64,000 nucleotides of DNA from Verrucomicrobiaceae bacterium (GTDB taxonomy: Bacteria > Verrucomicrobiota > Verrucomicrobiia > Chthoniobacterales > JAATET01), in the NCBI GenBank assembly GCA_027488755.1, contig JAIYAZ010000167.1, positions 38,894 to 102,893 on the forward strand. The letters run 5' to 3'. Positions within the stretch are counted from its first letter, which is position 1; each line of letters opens with the position of its first letter. The position numbers and the translations under genes are program-made. The notes under the pieces are model-generated. The model searched no databases. It saw only the letters and a program-made list of their open reading frames with translations, and was not told the origin of the DNA. This document shows, in pieces, positions 8,369 to 16,542 of the stretch.

Positions 8369-9249
8369 GCGCGGCTCCAGCTGTAGACCACGCCCGGCTC
8401 GGGCTCCCAGAGGCGCGCCGCGGCGATGCCCGGCAGTCCGGCGAGCGAGCGATACTCGGAGGCCATGGCCACGTAGTCGTCCGTCTCGGCCATCACGGCG
8501 GGTTTGCAGGCAATCGGATCGCGCAGCACCGCAAACCCATCCGCCGTGCCGATGGCGAACGTGAAAAATCCATCCAGGTCGCGCAGCCCGGCCTCGAGGG
8601 CGTCCTTGAGCGCGTAACCCTGGCGGAGCCGCCACGTGAGGTAACCGGCGGCGACCTCGGTGTCGTTTTCGGTCGCAAACGTGATGCCCTCGCGGCGCAG
8701 GTTGGCGCGGAGGCGGTTGTGGTTGCTCAGCGAGCCGTTGTGCACGAGGCAAAGGTCCATTCCGGTCGAAAACGGGTGCGACCCCGCGGTGGTCACCGCG
8801 CTTTCCGTGGCCATGCGGGTGTGCCCGATTGCGTGTGAGCCGCGCATGCCGCGCACGCCAAATCGCTCGACGACCTCCTGCGGCGTGCCGGTCTCCTTCA
8901 TGATCTGAATCCGCCGCCCCACGCTCATGACGGTCACGTCCGGCGCGGCTTCCGCAACGGTCGCCCGCAGCGCGGCTTCATCCCCGGGCCCCACGAACAG
9001 CGCGTGCGTGGCGTTGCGCGTCACTCTCGTCGCCCCGAGCCGGGCCGCCAGCGGCGCCCAGTCATAGCCGGGGTCCGGATGCTGCAACGAGGCCTTGATG
9101 GCGCCCGCGGGTGCCTCGGCGTCATACACCGCAAAACCCGCGCTGTCCGGCCCGCGGCCGCACATCGTCTCGAGCATCGGCGCGAAAAGTTGGCCCAATT
9201 CCGGCTCCCTTTCCGCATTCTTGAAGAACAATCCAACGATTCCGCACAT
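8365..9249 (-). CDS. Class II glutamine amidotransferase-like subunit (MgsA/GlxB type)
   Basis: An Ntn-type amidotransferase domain of 294 residues. The N-terminus MCGIVGLFF exposes Cys2 as the nucleophile after Met removal. Further motifs are MCGRGPDSAGF, GHTRMATESAVTTAGSHPF, LVHNGSLSNHNRLR and FATENDTEVAAGYL. In glutamate synthases this domain releases ammonia from glutamine. In N-methylglutamate synthase the homologous subunit accepts the methylamine-carrying donor (family knowledge). First gene of the minus-strand trio, divergent from the glutamine synthetase-like gene at 9314 across a 64-bp AT-rich intergenic region. Confidence 0.92.
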   Translation of the reverse strand: MCGIVGLFFKNAEREPELGQLFAPMLETMCGRGPDSAGFAVYDAEAPAGAIKASLQHPDPGYDWAPLAARLGATRVTRNATHALFVGPGDEAALRATVAEAAPDVTVMSVGRRIQIMKETGTPQEVVERFGVRGMRGSHAIGHTRMATESAVTTAGSHPFSTGMDLCLVHNGSLSNHNRLRANLRREGITFATENDTEVAAGYLTWRLRQGYALKDALEAGLRDLDGFFTFAIGTADGFAVLRDPIACKPAVMAETDDYVAMASEYRSLAGLPGIAAARLWEPEPGVVYSWSRA

Positions 9250-9254
9250 GGGTG

Positions 9255-9308
9255 AAAAATTTCCCCTTTCCTAAAGCCGCAAGTTTCATTACACGCAACA
9301 AAAATTTC
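9255..9308. promoter_or_regulatory. AT-rich divergent control region with repeated AAAAATTTC
   Basis: The 64 bp between the divergent amidotransferase and glutamine synthetase-like starts is strikingly AT-rich for this genome. It holds two exact copies of AAAAATTTC, at 9255-9263 and 9300-9308, offset by 45 bp and each close to one start codon. They could be regulator half-sites, for example for the XRE-cupin protein at 5807 (inference). No convincing -35/-10 pair is assigned. Confidence 0.35.
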
Positions 9309-9313
9309 TCCAA

Positions 9314-10675
9314 ATGAGCAAATCCATCGAGATCAAAAACCGCATGGCGCAGGACGGCGTGGAGTTCGTGCTGGCGCAGTTTGTCGACATTCACGGCGCC
9401 GCGAAGGTCAAGATGTGCCCGGCCGAAACGCTCGACGCGCTCACCGAGGAGGGCGCCGGATTTGCCGGGGCGGCCGTCTGGGGCATGGGGCAGGGCCCGC
9501 ACTCCCACGACATGCTCGCGCGGGTGGATCTGGACTCCTACACGCCGCTGCCGTGGCAGAAAAACACCGCCCGTTTTGCCAGCGACCTCTACGTGGACGG
9601 CAAGCCCTACGGCTACTGCCCGCGCGTGAACCTCAAACGCGTGCTCGCCCAGCTCAAGTTCAAGCACGGCCTGCTCGCCAACATCGGCATCGAGCCCGAG
9701 CACTTCCTTGTCGTGCGCACCCCCGAAGGCGGCATCGCGGTGTGGGATCCGCGCGGCGTCGATGGTCTCGCGAAGCCCTGCTACGACTTCAAGGGCATCG
9801 CCCCGGCCTTCGGTTATCTCCAGGACATCACCCGCTACTGCAACCAGCTCGGGTGGGACGTCTACCAGGCCGACCATGAGGACGCGAACGGCCAATACGA
9901 GATCAACTTCGCTTACTCCGACGCGCTCACCACGGCCGACCGGCTCACGTTCTTCAAAATGATGACAAGCCAGGTCGCGCCGAAATACGGCGCCATCGCC
10001 ACGCACATGGCGAAGCCCTTTGCCGACCGCACCGGCAGTGGCGCGCATATTCACTACCACCTCGCCGACACCGCCACCGGGACCAATCTCTTCACCGACG
10101 AGGCCGACCCGCGCGGCTTCGGGCTCTCGAAACTCGCCTACCACTTCCTCGCCGGCGTGCTCAAACACGCGCCCGCCCTCTGCGCCGTCGCGTCGCCCAC
10201 GCCCAATTGCTACAAGCGCCTGCAAATCGGCCCCGGCCTCTTCAGCTCCCGCTCCGGCTTCACGTGGACGCCCGCATTCATCAGCTACGGCGACAACAAC
10301 CGCACCCAGATGCTCCGCATCTGCGGCCCCGGCCACATTGAGGACCGCACCATCTCCGCCGCCGTCAATCCCTACCTCCTCTTCGCCGCCTACCTCGCCG
10401 CCGGCCTCGATGGCATCGCCCGCGAACTCCCCATCGGCAACCCGAACCTCGGCAACCTCTACACCATGCCGCGCGAGGAGATTTACAAACGCGGCCTCGT
10501 CACGCTCCCGCAGTCCCTCCGCGAAGCGCTCACCGAGCTCGAGCAGGACAGCGTCATCCTCGACGCGCTCGGCCCCATCGCCGGCGAATTCCTCAAGGTG
10601 AAATGGCAGGAGTGGAACGAATACCACCGCCAGGTCTCCCGCTGGGAAACCGACCAATACCTCACCCTCTTCTAA
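9314..10675 (+). CDS. glnT: Type III glutamine synthetase-like ligase (GlnT / gamma-glutamylmethylamide synthetase family)
   Basis: ATP-dependent glutamate-amine ligase of 453 residues. It lacks the longer architecture of GlnA but keeps the catalytic signatures: NIGIEPEHFLV, DHEDANGQYEINF, FADRTGSGAHIHYHL, and SPTPNCYKRLQIG with the ATP-binding pattern. Members of this family make glutamine (GlnT) or gamma-glutamylmethylamide (GmaS), and sequence alone does not separate them. The neighbouring split N-methylglutamate-synthase-like genes and sarcosine-oxidase-like flavoprotein favour the amine role. It is the first gene of a plus-strand operon, with the next gene 7 bp downstream. Confidence 0.88.
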   Translation: MSKSIEIKNRMAQDGVEFVLAQFVDIHGAAKVKMCPAETLDALTEEGAGFAGAAVWGMGQGPHSHDMLARVDLDSYTPLPWQKNTARFASDLYVDGKPYGYCPRVNLKRVLAQLKFKHGLLANIGIEPEHFLVVRTPEGGIAVWDPRGVDGLAKPCYDFKGIAPAFGYLQDITRYCNQLGWDVYQADHEDANGQYEINFAYSDALTTADRLTFFKMMTSQVAPKYGAIATHMAKPFADRTGSGAHIHYHLADTATGTNLFTDEADPRGFGLSKLAYHFLAGVLKHAPALCAVASPTPNCYKRLQIGPGLFSSRSGFTWTPAFISYGDNNRTQMLRICGPGHIEDRTISAAVNPYLLFAAYLAAGLDGIARELPIGNPNLGNLYTMPREEIYKRGLVTLPQSLREALTELEQDSVILDALGPIAGEFLKVKWQEWNEYHRQVSRWETDQYLTLF

Positions 10676-10682
10676 CCGCCCC

Positions 10683-11813
10683 GTGAAATCCTTCGACGTC
10701 GCCGTCCTCGGCGTCGGCGGCATGGGCAGCGCCGCCTGCCTCCGCCTCGCCGAAGCCGGCCAGCGCGTGCTCGGCCTCGAGCGCTTCTCCATTCCCAACA
10801 CCCGTGGCAGCTCGCACGGTGCCACGCGCATTCTCCGTCTCGGCCTCCACGAAAGCGCCCGCTACGTGCCGCTCGTGCTCCGCGCCGTCGAGCTCTGGGA
10901 CGAACTCGGCGCCCGCACCGGGCATGCGTTGTTTCACCGCGTCGGCAGCCTCGACGTCTCGATTCCCGACGGCCCCATTTTCACCGGCTCACTCAACGCC
11001 TGCCGCCGCTGCGACATCGCGCACGAGGTTCTCGACGCCCGCGAGGTCGCCCGGCGCTTCCCCGCCCTGCGCCCGCACCCCGGCATGCAGGCCGTGCACC
11101 AGCCCGGCTCCGGCTTTGTCGTGCCCGAGGCCGCCATCACCGCGCAGGTGAACCTCGCGCTGGCCGCCGGCGCCGAGATTCACGGCCACGAGCAGGTGCT
11201 CGGCTGGGACAAACGCGGCGGCCGCTTCGAGATCCGCACCGACCGCGGCACCTACGAGGCGGGGCAAATCGTCGTCACCACCGGAGCCTGGCTCGGCAAA
11301 CTCCTGCCCATGCCCGTCGAGGCCGAGCGTTGCGTGCTCGGCTGGTTTGCGCCCGCGCGGAACGCAGCCCATTTCGCCGAGGACCGCCTTCCCGTCTGGA
11401 TCGTCGACTCGCCCACCACCGGGCATTTCTACGGATTCCCGATCCACGGCATCCCCGGATTCAAACTCGGCCGCCTGCGCGAGACTCCCGCCCCGGCCGT
11501 CGATCCCGATGAACGCCGCCTCGAGCCTGATCACGAGGACGAAGCCGACATGCGAGCGTTCGTGCGGGACATTTTCCCCGACGCGGACGGCCCCATCCTC
11601 TCCATGGAAACCTGCTTCTTCGAGAATACGCCGGACCGTGCGCCCATCATCGACCGCGTGCCGGGCGAGGAGGGAATCTGGGCCGTCGGCGGATTCAGCG
11701 GCCACGGATTCAAATACTCAAGCGCCGTCGGCGAAGTGACGCGCGACCTCGTGCTCGGCCGCGCCACCCCGTTCGACCTCTCCCCCTTCCGCGCCGACCG
11801 CTTCGCCGCATGA
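10683..11813 (+). CDS. FAD-dependent N-methyl amino acid oxidase (monomeric sarcosine oxidase / SolA family)
   Basis: A 376-residue flavoprotein with a GTG start. The dinucleotide-binding motif is near the N-terminus (VAVLGVGGMGSAACLRLAEAG), followed by GSSHGATRILRLGLHE. The C-terminal SGHGFKYSSAVGE matches the SGHGFK signature of monomeric sarcosine and N-methyltryptophan oxidases. Those enzymes demethylate N-methyl amino acids, releasing formaldehyde and hydrogen peroxide, with covalent FAD. Placed directly after the glutamine synthetase-like gene, a likely substrate is N-methylglutamate (inference). It would replace the four-subunit N-methylglutamate dehydrogenase of methylotrophs. Its TGA overlaps the next start by 4 bases. 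Confidence 0.9.
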   Translation: MKSFDVAVLGVGGMGSAACLRLAEAGQRVLGLERFSIPNTRGSSHGATRILRLGLHESARYVPLVLRAVELWDELGARTGHALFHRVGSLDVSIPDGPIFTGSLNACRRCDIAHEVLDAREVARRFPALRPHPGMQAVHQPGSGFVVPEAAITAQVNLALAAGAEIHGHEQVLGWDKRGGRFEIRTDRGTYEAGQIVVTTGAWLGKLLPMPVEAERCVLGWFAPARNAAHFAEDRLPVWIVDSPTTGHFYGFPIHGIPGFKLGRLRETPAPAVDPDERRLEPDHEDEADMRAFVRDIFPDADGPILSMETCFFENTPDRAPIIDRVPGEEGIWAVGGFSGHGFKYSSAVGEVTRDLVLGRATPFDLSPFRADRFAA

Positions 11814-13177
11814 TCTCCGCGCCCACCCACGCGGAAGTGGAAACCTTTTTCGACTTCCTGCGCTTTCCCTCCATCAGCGCGAAACCCGAGCACGCCGACG
11901 ACCTGCGGGACTGCGCCGAATGGCTCACCAGCCTGCTCGCCTCGTGGGGCCTCGAGGCCGCCGCGCACGAAATTCCCGGCGGCGCCCCCGTCGTCCTCGC
12001 CCGCACGCCCGCCGTGCCCGGCGCGCCGCGGGTGCTGCTCTACGGGCACTACGACGTCCAGCCCGTCGAGCCCGTGGAGGCTTGGACCAGCCCGCCCTTC
12101 GAGCCGGAGATTCGCAACGGCTTCATCCACGCCCGCGGAGCCACCGACAACAAGGGCCAGACGTTTTCCCACCTCATCGGCCTCGCGCGCGCCCTCGCCG
12201 CGGGTCCGCTGCCGGTCAATCTCACCGTGCTCCTCGAAGGTGAGGAGGAAATCGGCAGCCCGCGCCTGGGCGAATTCGTCCGCCGCCACCGCGACACGCT
12301 CGCCTGCGACATCGCGCTCATCTCCGACACGAGCATGATCGAGCCAGGCTGGCCCGCGCTCACCCTTGGGCTGCGCGGCATCGCCTGCCTGGAAGTCACC
12401 GTGCACGGCCCGCGCGCCGATCTCCACAGCGGTATGTTTGGCGGAGCCACGCCCAACCCCGCGCTCGCCCTCGCCCGCATCCTCGCCCGCATGCACGGGG
12501 CCGACGGAGGCATCACCATCCCGGGCGTCACGCAGGGCGTGCTCCCCGTGGCCGAAGACGAACTCGCCAGCTGGCGCTCGCTGCCGTGGGATGCCGCGTG
12601 GTTCGAGGCCACCACCGGCCTGCCCGCCGCCGCCGGGGAACGCGACCGCACCGTGCTCGAGCGGGTCTGGGCGCGCCCGACGGCCGAGATCAACGGCCTC
12701 ACGAGCGGACACCAGGGCGCCGGATCAAAAACCATCATCCCCGCCGCCGCCCACGCAAAGCTCAGCTTCCGCCTCGCGCCGGGACAAGACCCCGACGCCG
12801 TCGCCGCCGCGGTCATCGCATGGTTCGAGGCGCAATTCGCCGCCGAGGGCCTGCGCGGCGTGTGCGTTTACGACCACGGCGGCCTCCCGTTCTACACGCC
12901 TCCCAACGACCCCTTTCTCGCCGCCGCCCGCGCCGCGCTCGAGGACGTCTTCGGCCGCCCGCCCGCGCTCACGCGCGAAGGCCTTAGCATTCCCGTCGCC
13001 GCGCTGCTCCAGCGCGAACTCGGCGTGCCGGTCGTGCTCGCCGGCCTCGGCCTGCCCGACTGCAACGCCCACTCGCCCGACGAGAGCTACCCGCTCGCCC
13101 ACCTCGAGCTCGGCGCGCAGGCCTTCCTCCGCCTCACGGAACGCTTCGCCGCCGCCCCGCGCGCCGCCGCAAAATAG
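11810..13177 (+). CDS. M20 family metallopeptidase (CNDP-like dipeptidase)
   Basis: Zinc-dependent amidohydrolase of 455 residues, no signal peptide. The metal-binding and catalytic segments are in order: LLYGHYDVQPVEPVEAW, HARGATDNKGQ, LEGEEEIGSPRL (catalytic Glu and metal Glu), and HSGMFGGATPNPALAL at the dimerisation lid domain. GHQGAGSKTIIPA follows. It fits cytosolic non-specific dipeptidases or carnosinase-like proteins. Translationally coupled (ATGA) to the flavoprotein, so it probably serves the same pathway, perhaps releasing an N-methylated or gamma-glutamyl substrate. That role is inference. Confidence 0.92.
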   Translation: MISAPTHAEVETFFDFLRFPSISAKPEHADDLRDCAEWLTSLLASWGLEAAAHEIPGGAPVVLARTPAVPGAPRVLLYGHYDVQPVEPVEAWTSPPFEPEIRNGFIHARGATDNKGQTFSHLIGLARALAAGPLPVNLTVLLEGEEEIGSPRLGEFVRRHRDTLACDIALISDTSMIEPGWPALTLGLRGIACLEVTVHGPRADLHSGMFGGATPNPALALARILARMHGADGGITIPGVTQGVLPVAEDELASWRSLPWDAAWFEATTGLPAAAGERDRTVLERVWARPTAEINGLTSGHQGAGSKTIIPAAAHAKLSFRLAPGQDPDAVAAAVIAWFEAQFAAEGLRGVCVYDHGGLPFYTPPNDPFLAAARAALEDVFGRPPALTREGLSIPVAALLQRELGVPVVLAGLGLPDCNAHSPDESYPLAHLELGAQAFLRLTERFAAAPRAAAK

Positions 13178-13214
13178 TTCGTTCCCCGCCCCCAAATCCG
13201 CTAGCAAGCGGGGC

Positions 13215-14573
13215 ATGAGCGACTTCTCTCCCTTTCGCGAAAAAATGGAATCCGCCGGCGTGAGCGAACCGGCCACTCGCGCCTTTGAACGCGCCTACCT
13301 CCAGCTCGCCGCAAAGGAAAACGCCCTGCTTCCCGAGTCGGCCATTTCGCCGGTCGAGTCCCTCCCCGACGCCGCCACGCTCCCCGAACCGGACGCCGCC
13401 GAAACCGCCTCCCTGCTCGACCGCAGCGCCATCCTCAAGCTCAACGGCGGCCTCGGCACCAGCATGGGCCTCGACCGCGCGAAATCCCTCCTGGAGGTTC
13501 GCCCCGGCGTCACCTTCCTCGACCTCATCGCCCGCCAGATCAGTCACTTCCGCGCCAGCACCGGAGCGAACGTCCGGTTCCTGCTGATGAACAGCTTCAG
13601 CACCAGCGCGGACACCCGCGCCTTCCTCGCCCGCCACCCCGAGCTCGGCGACGCCGACGCCATCGAGGTGCTCCAGAACAAGGTGCCGAAAATTGACGCC
13701 GCCACGCTCGCGCCCGCCGCCTGGCCCGCGAACCCCGACCTCGAATGGTGCCCGCCCGGCCACGGCGACCTCTACCCCGTGCTCGCCGGCTCCGGCGCGC
13801 TCGACCGCCTGCTCGCCGCCGGCGTCCAATACCTCTTCGTCTCGAACTCCGACAACCTCGGCGCCACCCTCGACCCCCGTCTCCTCAAATGGTTCGCCGA
13901 CTCCGGCGCGCCCTTCGCGATGGAAGTCACCGCCCGCACCCCCTCCGACCGCAAGGGCGGCCACCTCGCCGTGCGCGACGGCCAGCTCCTCCTGCGCGAA
14001 TCGGCCCAATGCCCCGACGCCGACCTCGACGCCTTCCAGGACATCACGCGCCACCGCTACTTCAACACGAACAACCTCTGGCTCCGTCTCGACCGCCTCC
14101 GCGACGCCCTCGCCGCCGCCGGCGGCTTTCTGCCCCTGCCCGTCATCCAGAACAAAAAAACCGTCGACCCCCGCGACAAAAAATCGCCCGCCGTCTACCA
14201 ACTCGAAACCGCCATGGGCGCCGCCATCGAGAGCTTCCCCGACTCCGCCGCCATCGTCGTGCCACGCACCCGCTTCGCGCCGGTGAAAACCACGGGCGAC
14301 CTGCTCACGCTCCGCTCCGACGCCTACGTCATCGGCGACGACGGCACCGTGCAGCTCGCCGCCGAACGCGGCGGAATCCCGCCCAAGGTCGACCTCGACG
14401 ACAATTACAAGCTCGTCGATCAACTCGAGGCCGCGCTCACGAATGGCGCGCCTTCGCTGAAAAACTGCACGAGCTTGCGCGTGACCGGGCCATTCGCCTT
14501 CTCGAGCGCGGACGTCTTCACCGGCGACGTCGCGCTCGAAAATCCCGGCTCCGAGCGGCGGCCCGTCAGTTAG
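13215..14573 (+). CDS. UTP--glucose-1-phosphate uridylyltransferase family (UDPGP type)
   Basis: A 452-residue nucleotidyltransferase of the eukaryote-like UDPGP family, making UDP-glucose or a related UDP-sugar. It shows LKLNGGLGTSMGLDRAKSLL (nucleotide-binding loop), EWCPPGHGDLYPVLAGSG, YLFVSNSDNLGATLDPR (metal and uridine binding) and HRYFNTNNLWLRLD. The ATG at 13215 starts a natural N-terminus. The same frame is open upstream, but that part overlaps the M20 gene out of phase and is rejected. UDP-glucose feeds envelope polysaccharides. Its TAG interlocks with the stop of the ABC-F gene on the other strand (4-base overlap). Confidence 0.93.
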   Translation: MSDFSPFREKMESAGVSEPATRAFERAYLQLAAKENALLPESAISPVESLPDAATLPEPDAAETASLLDRSAILKLNGGLGTSMGLDRAKSLLEVRPGVTFLDLIARQISHFRASTGANVRFLLMNSFSTSADTRAFLARHPELGDADAIEVLQNKVPKIDAATLAPAAWPANPDLEWCPPGHGDLYPVLAGSGALDRLLAAGVQYLFVSNSDNLGATLDPRLLKWFADSGAPFAMEVTARTPSDRKGGHLAVRDGQLLLRESAQCPDADLDAFQDITRHRYFNTNNLWLRLDRLRDALAAAGGFLPLPVIQNKKTVDPRDKKSPAVYQLETAMGAAIESFPDSAAIVVPRTRFAPVKTTGDLLTLRSDAYVIGDDGTVQLAAERGGIPPKVDLDDNYKLVDQLEAALTNGAPSLKNCTSLRVTGPFAFSSADVFTGDVALENPGSERRPVS

Positions 14574-16489
14574 GCCGCCGGCTCGGTGAGCGCGGAAAGC
14601 CGCTCCGCCGCCTGTTCCCAGTCGGCCGTGGCCCGCTCAAGATCCTCGGTCACCCCCGCCAAATCGCGGTTGATCCGGAACGCCGCGCCCGCGTTGTCGT
14701 AAACCGCCGGATCCTCAAGCTCGGCGGTGAGCTGCTTCTGGCGCGTCTCCAGCCGCAACACCTCGGCCTCGAGCGCGTCGACCTTCGCCTTCGCGTCACG
14801 GCGTTCCTTCGCCTTCGCGTTGCGCGCCTCGGCCTCGGCCCGCTTCTCCTCCTTCGTCTTGAAGATGCGCTGCCGCTCGGGTGCTGGCGCCGCCGCGGTC
14901 GCCACCTCCAGCTTGGCGCCCGAAACGAGCGCTTCCCGCTCCGACGTGGCGACCGTCTTATCCAAAAAATACTGGTAATCCCCGGGGTAGAACGTCGTGC
15001 GCCCCGCCTGCACGTGCATCACCTGCTGCGCGATGGCGCGGATGAAATACACGTCGTGGCTGATGAACACGAGCGTGCCCGTGAACGACTTCAAGGCCGA
15101 GATCAGCGCATCGATGCTCGGAATGTCGAGGTGCGTCGTCGGCTCATCCATCAGCAGTAGGTTCGGCGGATCGAGCAGCAGCTTCACCAGCGCGAGGCGG
15201 CTCTTTTCCCCGCCGCTCAGCACACCCACATTCTTGAACACATCGTCCCCGCGAAACAAAAACGCCCCCAGCACCGTGCGGATGGACTCCTCGTTCACGT
15301 TTCTCGCGCCGGCCGAAGCCTCCGCGAGCACCGTGCGGCGCTCGTCGAGCATCTCCGTGCGATACTGCGCGAAGTATCCGACCCGCACATTGTGCCCCGG
15401 CGTGCGCTCGCCCTGCTGGAACGGCACGATGTCGGCCATGATCTTGAGCAGCGTGGATTTGCCCGCGCCGTTCGGCCCGACCAGCACCGTGCGCTGCCCG
15501 CGCTCCACTTCGTAATCCAGCCCGCGATACACCCAGTGCAGGTTCGGCTCCTGCCCGTAGGCCTGGTGGATGCCGGCGAGCGTCATCACGCGCTGACCCG
15601 ACCGCTCCGGCTGCGGAAACGAAAAGCGCACCACCGGCGCGAGCGCCTCCGGGGGCTCGATGCGCTCCATGCGCGCGAGCTGCTTGATGCGTTCCTGCGC
15701 CTGCGCGGCCTTGCTGGCCTTGGCGCGGAAGCGGTCGATGAACTGCTGGATGCTCGCGATCTCACGCTGCTGGTTTTCGTAGGCGAGCCGGTGCTGCTCC
15801 TGCTGCGCGGCGCGTTGGGTGAGGTAGGATTCGTAGTTGCCCGTGTAACGCCAGAGGCGGCGGTTACGAATCTCGATGATCGTGTTGCAGAGCACGTTGA
15901 GAAATTCCCGGTCATGCGAAATCACAAAAAACGCGCCGGGATACGTGAGCAGGTAGCTCTGGAACCAGCGCAGCGCCTCGAGGTCGAGGTGGTTCGTCGG
16001 CTCGTCGAGCATGAGCAGATCGGGCTCGAGCACGAGGAGCCGCGCGAGGTGCGCGCGCATCACCCAGCCGCCGCTGAAGGTCCGCGCGGGCTTGTCGTAG
16101 TCGGTCTCGCGAAAACCCAGGCCGGCGAGAATGCGCTTCGCCTTGGGCTGCCGCTCCTGCGCCTCATATTCCGCGGCGAAGTCGTAATCGGGGTCCTCGG
16201 GATCGGCCTCACCGGTGGCGACAACGTGGCCGGTCGCGAGATCGAGCACGGTTTCGTCCCCCGCCGGCGCGCTTTCCTGCGGCAGGAAGCCGAGCGTGCT
16301 GCCACGCTGGAGCGAGACCGAGCCCTCGTCGGGTTCGTCGTTTTTGAGGATCAACGAGAAGAGCGTCGTCTTGCCCGCGCCGTTCGGGCCGACGAGGCCG
16401 ATGCGGTCACCGCGGTTGATCTGGATCGACGCATTTTCAAAGAGCACGCGACCCGCGAAGGATTTGGTCACGCCGGAGATGGAAAGCAT
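14570..16489 (-). CDS. ABC-F family ATPase (ribosome-associated, YheS/Ettl-like)
   Basis: Cytoplasmic protein of 639 residues with two ABC domains and no membrane segments. The first Walker A is GLVGPNGAGKTTLF, with LMLDEPTNHLDLEAL and signature RTFSGGWVMRAHLARLL. The second Walker A is VLVGPNGAGKSTLL, with LSGGEKSRLALVKLLL and LLMDEPTTHLDIPSI. The ABC-F linker between them contains Lys/Arg-rich helices (FIDRFRAKASKAAQAQERIK), and a charged coiled-coil tail ends the protein. ABC-F proteins act on the translating ribosome or give antibiotic protection. A second member (uup) is at 50337. Confidence 0.93.
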   Translation of the reverse strand: MLSISGVTKSFAGRVLFENASIQINRGDRIGLVGPNGAGKTTLFSLILKNDEPDEGSVSLQRGSTLGFLPQESAPAGDETVLDLATGHVVATGEADPEDPDYDFAAEYEAQERQPKAKRILAGLGFRETDYDKPARTFSGGWVMRAHLARLLVLEPDLLMLDEPTNHLDLEALRWFQSYLLTYPGAFFVISHDREFLNVLCNTIIEIRNRRLWRYTGNYESYLTQRAAQQEQHRLAYENQQREIASIQQFIDRFRAKASKAAQAQERIKQLARMERIEPPEALAPVVRFSFPQPERSGQRVMTLAGIHQAYGQEPNLHWVYRGLDYEVERGQRTVLVGPNGAGKSTLLKIMADIVPFQQGERTPGHNVRVGYFAQYRTEMLDERRTVLAEASAGARNVNEESIRTVLGAFLFRGDDVFKNVGVLSGGEKSRLALVKLLLDPPNLLLMDEPTTHLDIPSIDALISALKSFTGTLVFISHDVYFIRAIAQQVMHVQAGRTTFYPGDYQYFLDKTVATSEREALVSGAKLEVATAAAPAPERQRIFKTKEEKRAEAEARNAKAKERRDAKAKVDALEAEVLRLETRQKQLTAELEDPAVYDNAGAAFRINRDLAGVTEDLERATADWEQAAERLSALTEPAA

Positions 16490-16542
16490 GCGGGAAGCTG
16501 GCAGAAAACCGGCCCAGGCGGCAACCGCGCGCTTGCGGCGGC

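Noticed and set aside
12366..13214. Upstream extension of the UDP-sugar pyrophosphorylase frame
   Set aside because: It overlaps the M20 peptidase out of frame and is Pro/Ser/Arg-rich. The ATG at 13215 starts the recognised domain.
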